Source of the DNA: Stutzerimonas stutzeri
GTDB taxonomy: Bacteria > Pseudomonadota > Gammaproteobacteria > Pseudomonadales > Pseudomonadaceae
Reading direction: 5' to 3'
DNA: 64,000 bases
NCBI RefSeq assembly: GCF_019090095.1
Contig: NZ_JAGQFP010000001.1
Coordinates: 1,736,001 to 1,800,000 of the forward strand
Below, one piece after another: positions 8,721 to 17,859 of the stretch; within the stretch, counting starts at the first letter, position 1, and every line of letters begins with the position of its first letter. Below the pieces are notes generated by a model that saw only the letters and a program-made list of their open reading frames with translations, was not told the origin of the DNA and did no database searches. A program made the position numbers and the translations under genes.

Positions 8721-10160
8721 TTGATCCAGTTCCTACTCAATCGAGAACTGCGCCGTGAGCAGACACTCGATCCCAATACCACCGTGCTGGAATACCTGCG
8801 TGAATACCGTGGCAAGTCCGGCACCAAAGAAGGCTGCGCTTCCGGCGACTGCGGTGCCTGCACCGTGGTGGTTGGCGAGCTCGACGGTGACCGCCTGCGC
8901 TACCGCACGCTCAATTCCTGCCTGACCTTCGTTTCCGCACTGCATGGCAAACAATTGATCACGGTGGAAGACCTCAAGCACCAGGGGCAGTTGCACAGCG
9001 TCCAGCAAGCCATGGTCGACTGCCACGGCTCGCAATGCGGCTTCTGCACACCGGGCTTCGTCATGAGCCTGTTCGCCCTGCAAAAGTCAGCGGACGGTTT
9101 CGACAAAGCCGACACCCATGAAGCCCTGGCCGGCAACCTCTGCCGCTGCACCGGCTACCGACCGATCCTGGAGGCCGCCGAGCAGGCGTGCTGTGGCAAG
9201 CAGCCGGACCAGTTCGATGCACGCGAGGCCGAAACCATCGCCCAGCTGAAAGCCATCGAGCCGCGCGAAACCGCCGAGCTGAACAGCGGCGACAAGCGCT
9301 GCCTGTCGCCACTGACCGTTGGCGATCTAGCCGAGATCTACAGCGCCAACCCGGACGCCCGCCTGCTCGCGGGAGGCACCGACCTCGCCCTGGAAGTCAC
9401 CCAGTTCCACCGCGAACTGCCGGTGATGATCTACGTCGGCCACATCGCCGAGATGAAGAAGGTCGAGGTCACCGACAAGGGTATCGAGATCGGCGCCGCC
9501 ACTCCGCTGACCGATTGCTATGAAGTGCTGGCGAAGGAATACCCGGACTTCGGCGAGCTGCTGCACCGCTTCGCCTCCTTGCAGATCCGCAACCAGGGCA
9601 CCCTGGGCGGCAACATCGGCAACGCCTCGCCCATCGGCGATTCGCCACCCCTGCTGATCGCGCTGGGTGCGCAAGTCGTGCTGCGCAAAGGCAACAACAG
9701 CCGCACCCTGCTGCTGCAGGATTACTTCATCGACTACAAGGTCACCGCTCGCGAGCAAGGTGAATTCATCGAGAAGATCATCGTGCCGCGCGCCCAGCCG
9801 AACCAGCTGTTCCGCGCCTACAAGGTGTCCAAGCGTTTGGACGATGACATCTCCGCCGTTTGCGCAGCCTTCGATCTGAAGCTCGAAGACGGCCTGATCG
9901 ACGATGCACGCGTGGCGTTCGGCGGGATGGCGGCCATTCCGAAACGTGCAGTGGCCTGCGAGCGCGCCCTGATTGGCGCGCCGTTCACTGCAGAGACCAT
10001 CGAACGCGCGTGTGAGGCACTGGAGAAGGATTTCACACCGCTGACCGATTTCCGTGCCAGCCGCGAGTACCGCCTGCTGGTCGCACAGAACCTGTTGCGC
10101 AAATGCTTCCACGAACAACAAGCGCCGGCGTACGAGACGAGGGTCACTTCCTATGCATAA
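8721..10160 (+). CDS. xdhA: Xanthine dehydrogenase small subunit (FeS/FAD)
   Basis: 479-480 residues. The start is TTG at 8721, read IQFLLNRELRREQTLDP, with GGAGG 6 bases upstream. In-frame codons reach back to 8592 but have no ribosome site and do not resemble the family. The plant-type 2Fe-2S cluster is CASGDCGACTV near residue 43. The second, all-helical 2Fe-2S cluster uses CGFCTPGF and NLCRCTGYRPI near 105-150. A FAD-binding domain follows, with LAGGTDLALEVTQ and IRNQGTLGGNIGNASPIGD. It passes electrons from the Mo subunit to NAD+. Its stop overlaps the xdhB start by 8 bases. Confidence 0.95.
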   Translation: MIQFLLNRELRREQTLDPNTTVLEYLREYRGKSGTKEGCASGDCGACTVVVGELDGDRLRYRTLNSCLTFVSALHGKQLITVEDLKHQGQLHSVQQAMVDCHGSQCGFCTPGFVMSLFALQKSADGFDKADTHEALAGNLCRCTGYRPILEAAEQACCGKQPDQFDAREAETIAQLKAIEPRETAELNSGDKRCLSPLTVGDLAEIYSANPDARLLAGGTDLALEVTQFHRELPVMIYVGHIAEMKKVEVTDKGIEIGAATPLTDCYEVLAKEYPDFGELLHRFASLQIRNQGTLGGNIGNASPIGDSPPLLIALGAQVVLRKGNNSRTLLLQDYFIDYKVTAREQGEFIEKIIVPRAQPNQLFRAYKVSKRLDDDISAVCAAFDLKLEDGLIDDARVAFGGMAAIPKRAVACERALIGAPFTAETIERACEALEKDFTPLTDFRASREYRLLVAQNLLRKCFHEQQAPAYETRVTSYA

Positions 10161-12543
10161 GCCAACCAAAACCCAGGAAGAAATCGCCGCCCTGTTCAAG
10201 CAGGACCTGGTCACCGGCGTCGGCCGCAGCGTCAAGCATGACAGCGCGCCCAAGCATGTCACTGGCGAGGCGGTGTATGTCGACGACCGCCTGGAGTTTC
10301 CCAATCAGCTGCACGTCTATGCCCGCATGAGCGACCGTGCCCACGCGCGCATCGTGCGCATCGACACCGCGCCCTGCTACGCCGTACCCGGTGTTGCGAT
10401 TGCCATCACTGCGCAGGATGTACCGGGTCAGCTGGACATTGGCGCGGTCATGCCCGGCGACCCGCTGCTGGCCGATGGCAAAGTCGAGTATGTCGGCCAG
10501 CCGGTGATCGCGGTCGCCGCGGACAGCCTGGAAACCGCGCGCAAAGCGGCCATGGCCGCGATCATCGAATACGAAGATCTGGAGCCGGTGATCGACGTGG
10601 TCGATGCACTGCGCAAGAAGCACTTCGTACTCGACAGCCATACCCACAAGCGTGGCGATTCCAGTGGCGCATTGGCCACTGCCCCGCGTCGCCTGCAGGG
10701 CAGCCTGCACATCGGCGGGCAGGAACATTTCTACCTGGAAACCCAGGTCTCTTCGGTGATGCCCACCGAGGACGGCGGCATGATCGTCTACACCTCGACG
10801 CAGAACCCCACCGAGGTGCAGAAGCTGGTCTCCGAGGTGCTCGGCGTCTCGATGAACAAGATTGTCATCGATATGCGCCGTATGGGCGGCGGCTTCGGCG
10901 GCAAGGAGACCCAGGCCGCAGGCCCCGCGTGCATGTGCGCGGTGATCGCGCACCTCACCGGCCGCCCGACCAAGATGCGTCTGCCGCGCATGGAAGACAT
11001 GACCATGACCGGCAAGCGTCACCCCTTCTATGTCGAGTACGACGTCGGCTTCGATGATGACGGCCTGCTGCATGGCATCGAGATCGACCTGGCCGGCAAC
11101 TGCGGCTACTCGCCGGACCTCTCCGGCTCCATCGTCGACCGCGCCATGTTCCACTCCGACAACGCCTACTACCTGGGCGATGCCACCATCAACGGCCATC
11201 GCTGCAAGACCAACCTGGCGTCGAATACCGCCTACCGCGGCTTCGGCGGCCCGCAAGGCATGGTCGCCATCGAAGAGATCATGGATGCCGTCGCCCGCGA
11301 GCTGGGCAAGGACCCGCTCGAGGTGCGCAAGCGCAACTACTACGGCAAGACCGAGCGCAACGTCACGCCGTACTACCAGACCGTCGAGCACAACATGCTC
11401 GAGGAGATGACCGCCGAGCTCGAGGCCAGCAGTGAGTACGCGAAGCGCCGCGAAGAGATTCGCGCATTCAATGCCAACAGCCCGATCCTGAAGAAAGGCC
11501 TGGCGCTGACGCCAGTGAAATTCGGCATCAGCTTCACGGCCAGCTTCCTCAACCAGGCCGGCGCGCTGGTGCATGTCTACACCGATGGCAGCATCCACCT
11601 GAACCATGGCGGCACCGAGATGGGCCAGGGCCTGAACACCAAGGTCGCACAGGTCGTGGCCGAGGTCTTCCAGGTCGACATGGACCGCATCCAGATCACC
11701 GCCACCAATACCGACAAGGTGCCAAACACGTCGCCGACGGCCGCCTCAAGCGGTGCAGACCTTAACGGCAAGGCGGCACAGAATGCGGCGCAGACCATCA
11801 AGCAGCGCCTGATCGAATTCGCCGCGCGGCATTACCAGGTCACCGAAGAAGACGTCGAGTTCAAGAACGGCCAGGTGCGCATTCGCGACCAGTACGTGTC
11901 CTTCGACGAGCTGATCCAGCAAGCCTACTTCGGCCAGGTGTCGCTGTCGTCCACCGGCTTTTACCGCACGCCGAAGATTTACTACGACCGCAGCCAGGCA
12001 CGCGGCCGGCCGTTCTACTACTTCGCCTACGGCGCGGCGTGCTCGGAGGTGATCGTCGATACCCTGACCGGCGAGTACAAGATGCTGCGCAGCGACATTC
12101 TGCATGACGTCGGCGCCTCGCTGAACCCGGCCATCGACATCGGCCAGGTAGAGGGCGGCTTCGTCCAGGGCATGGGCTGGCTGACCATGGAAGAGCTGGT
12201 ATGGAACGACAAGGGCAAGCTGATGACCAGCGGCCCGGCGAGCTACAAGGTCCCAGCCGTGGCGGACATGCCGCTGGATCTGCGGGTCAAGCTGGTGGAG
12301 AACCGCAAGAATCCGGAGGACACCGTGTTCCACTCCAAGGCCGTGGGTGAGCCGCCGTTCATGCTCGGCATCTCGGCCTGGTGTGCGATCAAGGATGCCG
12401 TCGCCAGCCTGGCGGACTACAAGGCCCAGCCGAAGATCGACGCACCGGCGACGCCCGAGCGGGTGCTCTGGGGTGTGGAGCAGATGCGCAAGCTGAAGCA
12501 GCCGACTGTCGCGGTCGCGACAACGGAAACCACGCCGGCCTGA
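10153..12543 (+). CDS. xdhB: Xanthine dehydrogenase large subunit (molybdopterin)
   Basis: 796-residue catalytic subunit that oxidises hypoxanthine and xanthine to urate. It starts MHKPTKTQEEIAALFKQD; upstream in-frame codons overlap xdhA and are not used. Family landmarks are VGRSVKHDSAPKHVTGEAVYVDD near the start, MGGGFGGKETQ near residue 247, the NTAYRGFGGPQGM segment near 360, NHGGTEMGQG near 486, and the active-site glutamate in SKAVGEPPFMLG near 730. The chain overlaps xdhA, which implies coupled translation. XdhC is needed to insert the sulfurated cofactor and is encoded next. Confidence 0.95.
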   Translation: MHKPTKTQEEIAALFKQDLVTGVGRSVKHDSAPKHVTGEAVYVDDRLEFPNQLHVYARMSDRAHARIVRIDTAPCYAVPGVAIAITAQDVPGQLDIGAVMPGDPLLADGKVEYVGQPVIAVAADSLETARKAAMAAIIEYEDLEPVIDVVDALRKKHFVLDSHTHKRGDSSGALATAPRRLQGSLHIGGQEHFYLETQVSSVMPTEDGGMIVYTSTQNPTEVQKLVSEVLGVSMNKIVIDMRRMGGGFGGKETQAAGPACMCAVIAHLTGRPTKMRLPRMEDMTMTGKRHPFYVEYDVGFDDDGLLHGIEIDLAGNCGYSPDLSGSIVDRAMFHSDNAYYLGDATINGHRCKTNLASNTAYRGFGGPQGMVAIEEIMDAVARELGKDPLEVRKRNYYGKTERNVTPYYQTVEHNMLEEMTAELEASSEYAKRREEIRAFNANSPILKKGLALTPVKFGISFTASFLNQAGALVHVYTDGSIHLNHGGTEMGQGLNTKVAQVVAEVFQVDMDRIQITATNTDKVPNTSPTAASSGADLNGKAAQNAAQTIKQRLIEFAARHYQVTEEDVEFKNGQVRIRDQYVSFDELIQQAYFGQVSLSSTGFYRTPKIYYDRSQARGRPFYYFAYGAACSEVIVDTLTGEYKMLRSDILHDVGASLNPAIDIGQVEGGFVQGMGWLTMEELVWNDKGKLMTSGPASYKVPAVADMPLDLRVKLVENRKNPEDTVFHSKAVGEPPFMLGISAWCAIKDAVASLADYKAQPKIDAPATPERVLWGVEQMRKLKQPTVAVATTETTPA

Positions 12544-12629
12544 CGTAGGGTGGACAACGCTTTGCTTGTCCACCTTCGGCGCAACATGATGTTTTCGGTG
12601 GAAGACGCTTCGCGGTCTTCCACCCTACG
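12544..12629. repeat. MITE-like palindromic element between xdhB and xdhC
   Basis: The element opens with CGTAGGGTGG and closes with CCACCCTACG. Inside are two imperfect hairpins, GGTGGACAACG...CTTGTCCACC and GGTGGAAGACG...GTCTTCCACC. It is non-coding and ends next to the AAGGA ribosome site of xdhC, so any xdhB-xdhC transcript must carry it. Confidence 0.8.
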
Positions 12630-12641
12630 AAGGACAGAGCC

Positions 12642-13502
12642 ATGAGCAATACCGCCTGGATCGAAGCACTCGCCGACCTGCAGCAACAAGGCGAACCCTG
12701 CGTGCTGGTGACCATCATCGAGGAGCGCGGATCGACGCCGCGTAACGCCGGGTCGAAGATGGTGGTCAGTCGTGAACACCTGTACGACACCATCGGCGGC
12801 GGCCATCTGGAATACAAGGCTCAGGCGATTGCCCGCGAGATGCTCGAAAACCGGGTGCGTGATACGCGGTTGGAACGCTTTTCCCTGGGCGCGAGCCTCG
12901 GCCAGTGCTGCGGTGGCGCCACCGTGCTGCTGTTCGAGCCGATGGGTCAGCCACAGGCGCATATCGCGGTGTTCGGTGCCGGCCACGTCGGCCGCGCACT
13001 AGTGCCGCTGCTTGCCAGCCTGCCGTGCAAGGTGCGCTGGATCGATTCGCGTGAAAGCGAATTCCCGGCCCATATCCCAGCGGGCGTGGAAAAAGTCGTC
13101 AACGACGACGTCGTCGATGAAGTGGCCGAGATGCCCGCGGGCAGCTACTTCATCGTCATGACCCACAACCACCAGCTCGACCTGGAACTGACCGCGGCCA
13201 TCCTCGAGCGTAACGATTTCACCTACTACGGGCTGATCGGCTCGAAGAGCAAGCGCGCCAAGTTCGAACACCGTCTGCGCGACCGTGGCTTCCAGCCCGA
13301 CACCGTGCAACGCATGCGCTGCCCGATGGGGATCGCCGAGGTGAAGGGAAAACTGCCAGTCGAGATCGCGGTGTCCATCGCCGGTGAGGTGATCGCCACC
13401 TACAACGCCCATTTCGGTGAAAGAAGCGGTGAAAAAGCTCAGGACGGCGAAAAGCCGGTGCCGATGCTGGTGCCCGCCTCACGTCGTTCTCAAACAGGCT
13501 AA
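12642..13502 (+). CDS. xdhC: Xanthine dehydrogenase accessory protein XdhC
   Basis: 286-residue chaperone that binds molybdenum cofactor, supports its sulfuration and loads it into XdhB. The N-terminal XdhC/CoxI domain has EERGSTPRNAGSKMVV near residues 27-42, IGGGHLEYKA near 50-59, and LGQCCGGATVLLFEP near 86-100. A Rossmann-type second domain follows with VFGAGHVGRALVPLL near 110-124. The C-terminal part has YYGLIGSKSKRAKFEHRL and CPMGIAEVKGKLPVEIAVSIAGEV. AAGGA lies 7 bases before the ATG. Confidence 0.95.
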   Translation: MSNTAWIEALADLQQQGEPCVLVTIIEERGSTPRNAGSKMVVSREHLYDTIGGGHLEYKAQAIAREMLENRVRDTRLERFSLGASLGQCCGGATVLLFEPMGQPQAHIAVFGAGHVGRALVPLLASLPCKVRWIDSRESEFPAHIPAGVEKVVNDDVVDEVAEMPAGSYFIVMTHNHQLDLELTAAILERNDFTYYGLIGSKSKRAKFEHRLRDRGFQPDTVQRMRCPMGIAEVKGKLPVEIAVSIAGEVIATYNAHFGERSGEKAQDGEKPVPMLVPASRRSQTG

Positions 13503-13519
13503 TCGCGCCGCCACTCTTC

Positions 13520-13601
13520 TGTGGGAGGCCCGCCCTCGGGCCGAACGTTCAGCCTCGGCGGGCCGACGGCCCGTTTCGGCGCGAGGGCGCGCCTCCCACA
13601 A
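13520..13601. repeat. REP-like inverted repeat upstream of guaD
   Basis: TGTGGGAGGC-CCGCCCTCG at the left end and CGAGGGCGCGCCTCCCACA at the right end are near-perfect inverted repeats, and a GGCGGGCCGACGGCCC palindrome lies between. It fits the REP/BIME type of non-coding palindromes found between Pseudomonas genes. It separates xdhC from guaD without an obvious terminator. Confidence 0.75.
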
Positions 13602-13643
13602 TTGTTGCCCGCAGCACTCAACACAACGATTCCGAGAACCATC

Positions 13644-14951
13644 ATGTCCCAGATCAAAGCCTACCGTGCCGCCCTGCTCCACTGCCTCGCCGACCCGCGC
13701 GAAGTGGGCGCAGAACAATCCCATGAGTATTTCGACGACGGCCTGCTGGTGGTCGAAGACGGCAAGATCGCCCGCATCGGCGCTGCATCCGATCTGCTGC
13801 CGACCCTGGCGGCCGGCACCGAGGTGGTCGAATACCCCGATGCCCTGATCACACCCGGTTTCGTCGACACCCATATCCATTACCCGCAGACCGGCATGAT
13901 CGCCTCCTATGGTGAGCAGTTGCTCGACTGGCTGGAGACCTACACCTTCCCCACCGAGCGCGCCTTTGCCGACAAGGCCCACGCCGGCGACGTCGCCGAA
14001 ATCTTCTTGACCGAGCTGCTGCGCAACGGCACGACCACCGCGCTGGTATTCGGCAGTGTGCACAAGGAGTCGGTGGACGCCTTCTTCGAAGCCTGCGAAA
14101 AGCGCAACCTGCGGATGATCGCCGGCAAGGTGCTGATGGACCGCAACGCCCCGGACTACCTTACCGACACCGCAGAAACCGGCTACGCCGACAGCAAGGA
14201 ACTGATCGAGCGCTGGCACGGCAAGGGCCGCCTGCACTACGCAGTCACCCCGCGTTTCGCGCCAACCAGCACCCCCGAGCAGCTCACGCTGGCCGGCCAG
14301 CTGTTCAAGGAATACCCGGACCTCTACATGCACACCCACCTGTCCGAGAACCGCAAGGAAATCGAATGGGTGCGTGCGCTGTTCCCCGAGCGCAAGGGCT
14401 ATCTGGATGTCTACGACCACCACGGTTTGATCGGCGCACGCTCGGTGTTCGCCCATGGTGTGCACCTGTGCGACGAGGAATGCCAGCGCCTGGGTGAGAC
14501 CGGCTCGGCGGTCGCGTTCTGCCCCACCTCCAACCTGTTCCTCGGCAGCGGGCTGTTCGATCTGGAGAAGGTCGAAGGCTTCGGCGTCCGCGTCGGCCTC
14601 GGCACCGATGTCGGCGCGGGCACCAGCTTCTCGCAGCTGCAATCGCTGAACGAGGCGTACAAGGTGATGCAGCTGCAGGGCAAGAAGCTCGACCCCTTCA
14701 AGTCGCTGTATCTCGCCACCCTGGGCGGCGCCCGCGCGCTGTATCTGGACGATCGCATCGGCAACCTGCAACCGGGCAAGGATGCCGACTTCGTCGTGCT
14801 CGACTACAAGGCCACGCCGCTGATCGACTACCGGATGCGCCAGGCCAGGACGCTGGAAGAAAAACTCTTCGCCCTGACCATCCTCGGCGACGACCGTGCG
14901 GTGAAGGAAACCTACGCGGCCGGCGTTTCGGTGCATCGAAAGGCATCGTGA
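13644..14951 (+). CDS. guaD: Guanine deaminase
   Basis: 435-residue zinc amidohydrolase converting guanine to xanthine and ammonia, so it supplies the substrate of XdhAB. The start is MSQIKAYRAALLHCLADP; in-frame upstream codons run into the REP-like repeat and are rejected. Metal ligands are visible in VDTHIHYPQTGM (HxH near residues 75-77), MHTHLSENRKEIEW near 230, FAHGVHL near 270 and GTDVGAGTSFS near 320. The motif order is that of GuaD rather than the 8-oxoguanine enzyme at 7054. It lies close after xdhC with only a repeat between them. Confidence 0.93.
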   Translation: MSQIKAYRAALLHCLADPREVGAEQSHEYFDDGLLVVEDGKIARIGAASDLLPTLAAGTEVVEYPDALITPGFVDTHIHYPQTGMIASYGEQLLDWLETYTFPTERAFADKAHAGDVAEIFLTELLRNGTTTALVFGSVHKESVDAFFEACEKRNLRMIAGKVLMDRNAPDYLTDTAETGYADSKELIERWHGKGRLHYAVTPRFAPTSTPEQLTLAGQLFKEYPDLYMHTHLSENRKEIEWVRALFPERKGYLDVYDHHGLIGARSVFAHGVHLCDEECQRLGETGSAVAFCPTSNLFLGSGLFDLEKVEGFGVRVGLGTDVGAGTSFSQLQSLNEAYKVMQLQGKKLDPFKSLYLATLGGARALYLDDRIGNLQPGKDADFVVLDYKATPLIDYRMRQARTLEEKLFALTILGDDRAVKETYAAGVSVHRKAS

Positions 14952-15065
14952 ACAGCGGTACCAGGACTTGCTGATTGATCGTCTCGCCAGCGACGCAAGC
15001 TCTGGGCGCGGCCGCGTGGATCGATGAAGCGTGATCCACCCTACTACTCGGAGTAAAAGCCGTGC

Positions 15066-15366
15066 GTAGGGTGGATGTCGCTTTTTACATCCACCATTGG
15101 GCCGCTCAGAGGCTCGACGGACGCGTGGATCGATAAAGCGCGATCCACCCTACGACTCGGCGCCGCAGCCGTGCGTAGGGTGGATGTCGCTCTTTACATC
15201 CACCGTTGGGTCTCAGGGCTCGACGACGCGTGGATCGATGAAGCGCGATCCACCCTACGACTCGGAGGCACCGCCGCACGTAGGGTGGATGTCGCTTTTT
15301 ACATCCACCATCGGGTCGCTCAGGGCTCGACGAACGCGTGGATCGATAAGGCGTGATCCACCCTAC
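15066..15366. repeat. Tandem array of three MITE-like elements
   Basis: Three elements of about 84-88 bp at 15066-15153, 15175-15258 and 15280-15366 begin GTAGGGTGGATGTCGC and end GATCCACCCTAC. They are joined by 21-base linkers (GACTCGG...). A half copy, GCGTGGATCGATGAAGCG...CCACCCTAC, precedes at about 15014-15045. Each holds two hairpins: GGTGGATGT...ACATCCACC and GTGGATCG...CGATCCAC. The last copy supplies the TAG stop codon of the adjacent binding-protein gene. The 411-base gap after guaD contains nothing else. Confidence 0.85.
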
Positions 15367-16235
15367 GGCTTCAGCGCTGCCATCAAGGTGTCGAGGTTGT
15401 GCTCGAACATGCCGAGGTAGGTGCTCGCCGGTCCCTCGCTGGCCAGTGCATCGGAGTACAGGGTGCCTCCGACGGTGGCGCCGGCTTCGTCGGCGATCTG
15501 TTCGATCAGTCGTGGATCGCGAATATTCTCCACGAACACTGCCCGCACGCCTTCGCGGCGTAGCTGGCGAATCAGGGCCGCCACCTCAGCGGCAGACGGT
15601 TCATCATGGGTGGACAACCCCTGCGGCGCGATGAACTTCAACTGCCAGGCCTGGCCCAGGTACCCGAAGGCATCATGACTGGTCACCACCTTGCGCTGGC
15701 TGGCCGGCAAGCTCGCGATCTGCGTATCGGCCCTCTTCAGCAAGGCATGCAAACGAGACAGGTAAGCGTCACGCCGCGTTTCATAGCCTTCTCGATGATC
15801 CGGATCGAGCTGCATCAGCGCTTTGGCAATATTGCGCACATAGATCTCCGCGTTGGCCAGGCTCTGCCACGCATGCGGATCCGGTACTCGTTCGCCGTCT
15901 TCCTCCAGCATCAGCGGAACGACGCCCGCGCTGGCGTCGATCCGCGTGCCCGCCGGCTCGCTGCTGGCCAGCAGGCGCTCCAACCAGGGCTCGAAACCCA
16001 GGCCGTTGGCGACGATCAGGTCGGCCCGCAGCAGCGCCTTGGCATCGTCCGGGCTGGGCTCGTAGACGTGGGCATCGGCGTCGGCATCGACCAGGTTGGT
16101 CAGCTCGATGCGATCGCCGCCGACTTCTCGGGTGAGGTCTGCGAGGATGCTGAAACTGGTGACCACCTTGAGCCGCTCAGCCGCGTGCAGAGTAAAAGGC
16201 AGCCACAGGGCCAGGGCGAAAAGCAGGTAACGCAT
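15363..16235 (-). CDS. znuA: Zinc (Zur-type) ABC transporter periplasmic binding protein
   Basis: 290-residue cluster A-I metal receptor. The start is ATG at 16235 with GAGG 8 bases upstream; an in-frame GTG 3 codons earlier overlaps the ribosome site. A signal peptide (YLLFALALWLPFTLHAA) precedes AERLKVVTSFSILADL. Probable metal ligands are His in DADAHVYEPSPDD, His in PDPHAWQS, His in SHDAFGYLG and Asp/Glu near FVENIRDPR. There is no His-rich loop, unlike most ZnuA. It is last in an ATPase-permease-receptor operon controlled by a Zur-like site. A manganese role cannot be excluded from the protein alone. Its TAG stop lies inside a repeat element. Confidence 0.82.
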   Translation of the reverse strand: MRYLLFALALWLPFTLHAAERLKVVTSFSILADLTREVGGDRIELTNLVDADADAHVYEPSPDDAKALLRADLIVANGLGFEPWLERLLASSEPAGTRIDASAGVVPLMLEEDGERVPDPHAWQSLANAEIYVRNIAKALMQLDPDHREGYETRRDAYLSRLHALLKRADTQIASLPASQRKVVTSHDAFGYLGQAWQLKFIAPQGLSTHDEPSAAEVAALIRQLRREGVRAVFVENIRDPRLIEQIADEAGATVGGTLYSDALASEGPASTYLGMFEHNLDTLMAALKP

Positions 16236-16245
16236 GATGAACACC

Positions 16246-17109
16246 TCAAACGGTCATGGGCACAGAAGCTGAGCGCAACAGGCCCTGGACTGGCCCCGCT
16301 ACGACTGAAATCACATAGAACAGGCCGGCCAACAGCACGATGCAGGGCCCGCTGGGCAAGCTGAGGTAAAACGACAGCAGTAGCCCCAGCCACACGCAGG
16401 CCGCGCCGAACACGGCGGCAAGCGGCAGGAGAACGATGAGGCGTCGGCTCCAGAAACGCGCCGCCGCGGCGGGCAGCATCATCAACCCGACCACCATCAG
16501 CGCGCCGATGGCCTGAAAGCCGATCACCAGATTGAGCACCACCAGCGTCAGGAAGGCGGCATGCGCCAAGGGCCCGAAGCGACTCATGCTGCGCAGGAAC
16601 AACGGGTCCAGGCTGTCCAGCGCCAGCGCCCGGTAGGTCAGCGCAAGCACGGCCAAGCTGACCGCAGCGGTGCCGAGCATGCCAACCAAAGTGGTGGTGT
16701 CGACGGCCAGCGCCGAGCCGAACAACAGATGCAGCAGGTCCAGCTTGCGCCCCGCCAACCCGAGCAGCAGTACGCCGCTGGCGAGCGAGATGGGATAGAG
16801 CGCAGCCAGGCTGGCGTCCTCGCGCAAGCCGGTTCGCCGGCTGACCCAGGCCGCAGCGCCGGCCATCCCGAGCCCAGCCACGAGGCCGCCGAACGTCAGT
16901 GCCGGCAAGCTCAAACCGAACAGCCAGAACGCCAGCGCCGCACCGGGCAGGATGCCGTGGGCGATGGCATCGCCGATCAGACTCATCCGCCGCAGAATCA
17001 GAAAAACGCCCAGCGGCCCTGCACTGCAGGCCAACGCCACGCCACCGAACAGGGCACGACGCATGAAGGCGAACTCGCTGAAGGGTGCCCATAACAGATC
17101 GAGCGTCAC
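16246..17109 (-). CDS. znuB: Zinc ABC transporter permease (ABC-3 family)
   Basis: 287-residue inner-membrane permease of the ZnuB/MntB type with about eight membrane segments. I place the start at GTG 17109, which overlaps the ATPase stop (GTGA); longer in-frame starts would lie inside the ATPase gene. The core begins FMRRALFGGVALACSAGPLGV, followed by LRRMSLIGDAIAHGILPG, the conserved family loop. IGALMVVGLMMLPAAAA is near residue 200. It is coupled to the ATPase upstream and lies 10 bases from the receptor gene. Confidence 0.88.
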   Translation of the reverse strand: MTLDLLWAPFSEFAFMRRALFGGVALACSAGPLGVFLILRRMSLIGDAIAHGILPGAALAFWLFGLSLPALTFGGLVAGLGMAGAAAWVSRRTGLREDASLAALYPISLASGVLLLGLAGRKLDLLHLLFGSALAVDTTTLVGMLGTAAVSLAVLALTYRALALDSLDPLFLRSMSRFGPLAHAAFLTLVVLNLVIGFQAIGALMVVGLMMLPAAAARFWSRRLIVLLPLAAVFGAACVWLGLLLSFYLSLPSGPCIVLLAGLFYVISVVAGPVQGLLRSASVPMTV

Positions 17110-17777
17110 GCGACCTGCCCAAGCCGTTGGCGGTCGGCCATGAACTGTTGGATAGGCGCCGCGATGCACCCGCTGCGCGCAATGAGCAAGCCCTCGCAGC
17201 GCTTTTCGCTGAGCCACGCGAGGTTGTGGCTGACCAGAACCAGCGTCCGGCCCTGCTGCTGCCAGCGTTCGATATGCTGCCAGAGCAAACGCAACCCGAC
17301 GTCATCCAGCGCCGCCTCTGGCTCATCCAGCAACAGCACTTGAGCATCAGTCAGGCTCAGCCGCGCCAGGAGTGCCCGCTGCAATTCCCCGCCAGACAAG
17401 GCGTACAAGCCCTGGGTTTGTAGATCCAGCAGGCCCCAGTCGGCCAGTGCCTGCCTCAGGCGTGCCTGGCGCTCGGCCCGTCCGAGACGGCTACGCCAGA
17501 AACCGCCGCTGACCAGCTCGGCCAAGCGAATCGGAAATTGTCGATCGATGTGCTGCTGTTGAGGCAGATAAGACACCCCGCCCAGTCGCGGGACGCCTAC
17601 GTCGACCCGCCCCACAAGCGGACGATCCAGGCCCGCGATGACCTTGAGCAAGCTGCTCTTACCGACCCCGTTGCGCCCGATGACAGCCGTCAGGCTTCCG
17701 GCTTCGAGTGTCAGATTCAGCGGCGGTGTGAGCGCTTGCCCACCCGCGCCCCATTGCAAGCCACGGCATATGATCAT
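17106..17777 (-). CDS. znuC: Zinc ABC transporter ATPase
   Basis: 223-residue ATP-binding subunit. The start is ATG 17777 with GAGG 5 bases upstream; an in-frame GTG two codons earlier overlaps the ribosome site. Walker A GRNGVGKSS is near residue 34, the signature LSGGELQRALLARL near 127, Walker B VLLLDEPEAALDD near 147, and the switch histidine in LVSHNLAW. It is the first gene of the operon, directly behind a Zur-like site, so zinc starvation should induce it. Confidence 0.88.
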   Translation of the reverse strand: MIICRGLQWGAGGQALTPPLNLTLEAGSLTAVIGRNGVGKSSLLKVIAGLDRPLVGRVDVGVPRLGGVSYLPQQQHIDRQFPIRLAELVSGGFWRSRLGRAERQARLRQALADWGLLDLQTQGLYALSGGELQRALLARLSLTDAQVLLLDEPEAALDDVGLRLLWQHIERWQQQGRTLVLVSHNLAWLSEKRCEGLLIARSGCIAAPIQQFMADRQRLGQVA

Positions 17778-17844
17778 CGTCACCTCGGTTCTACAGCACT
17801 CTCGCCGCGCCGTTCGATCAACGGAGGTGAGCGCTAATGTACTA

Positions 17845-17857
17845 GTTATAACATAAC
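17845..17857. promoter_or_regulatory. Zur box
   Basis: GTTATAACATAAC matches the GTTATA-NN-ATAAC palindrome known for gammaproteobacterial Zur operators. It lies 68 bases upstream of the ATPase start and is AT-rich against a GC-rich background. It supports zinc, rather than manganese or iron, as the substrate of the operon. Confidence 0.75.
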
Positions 17858-17859
17858 AT

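Noticed and set aside
15066..15420. Possible CRISPR array at the 15-kb tandem repeats
   Set aside because: Repeats are 84-88 bp with 21-bp near-constant linkers, not 24-40 bp repeats with unique spacers; no cas genes.
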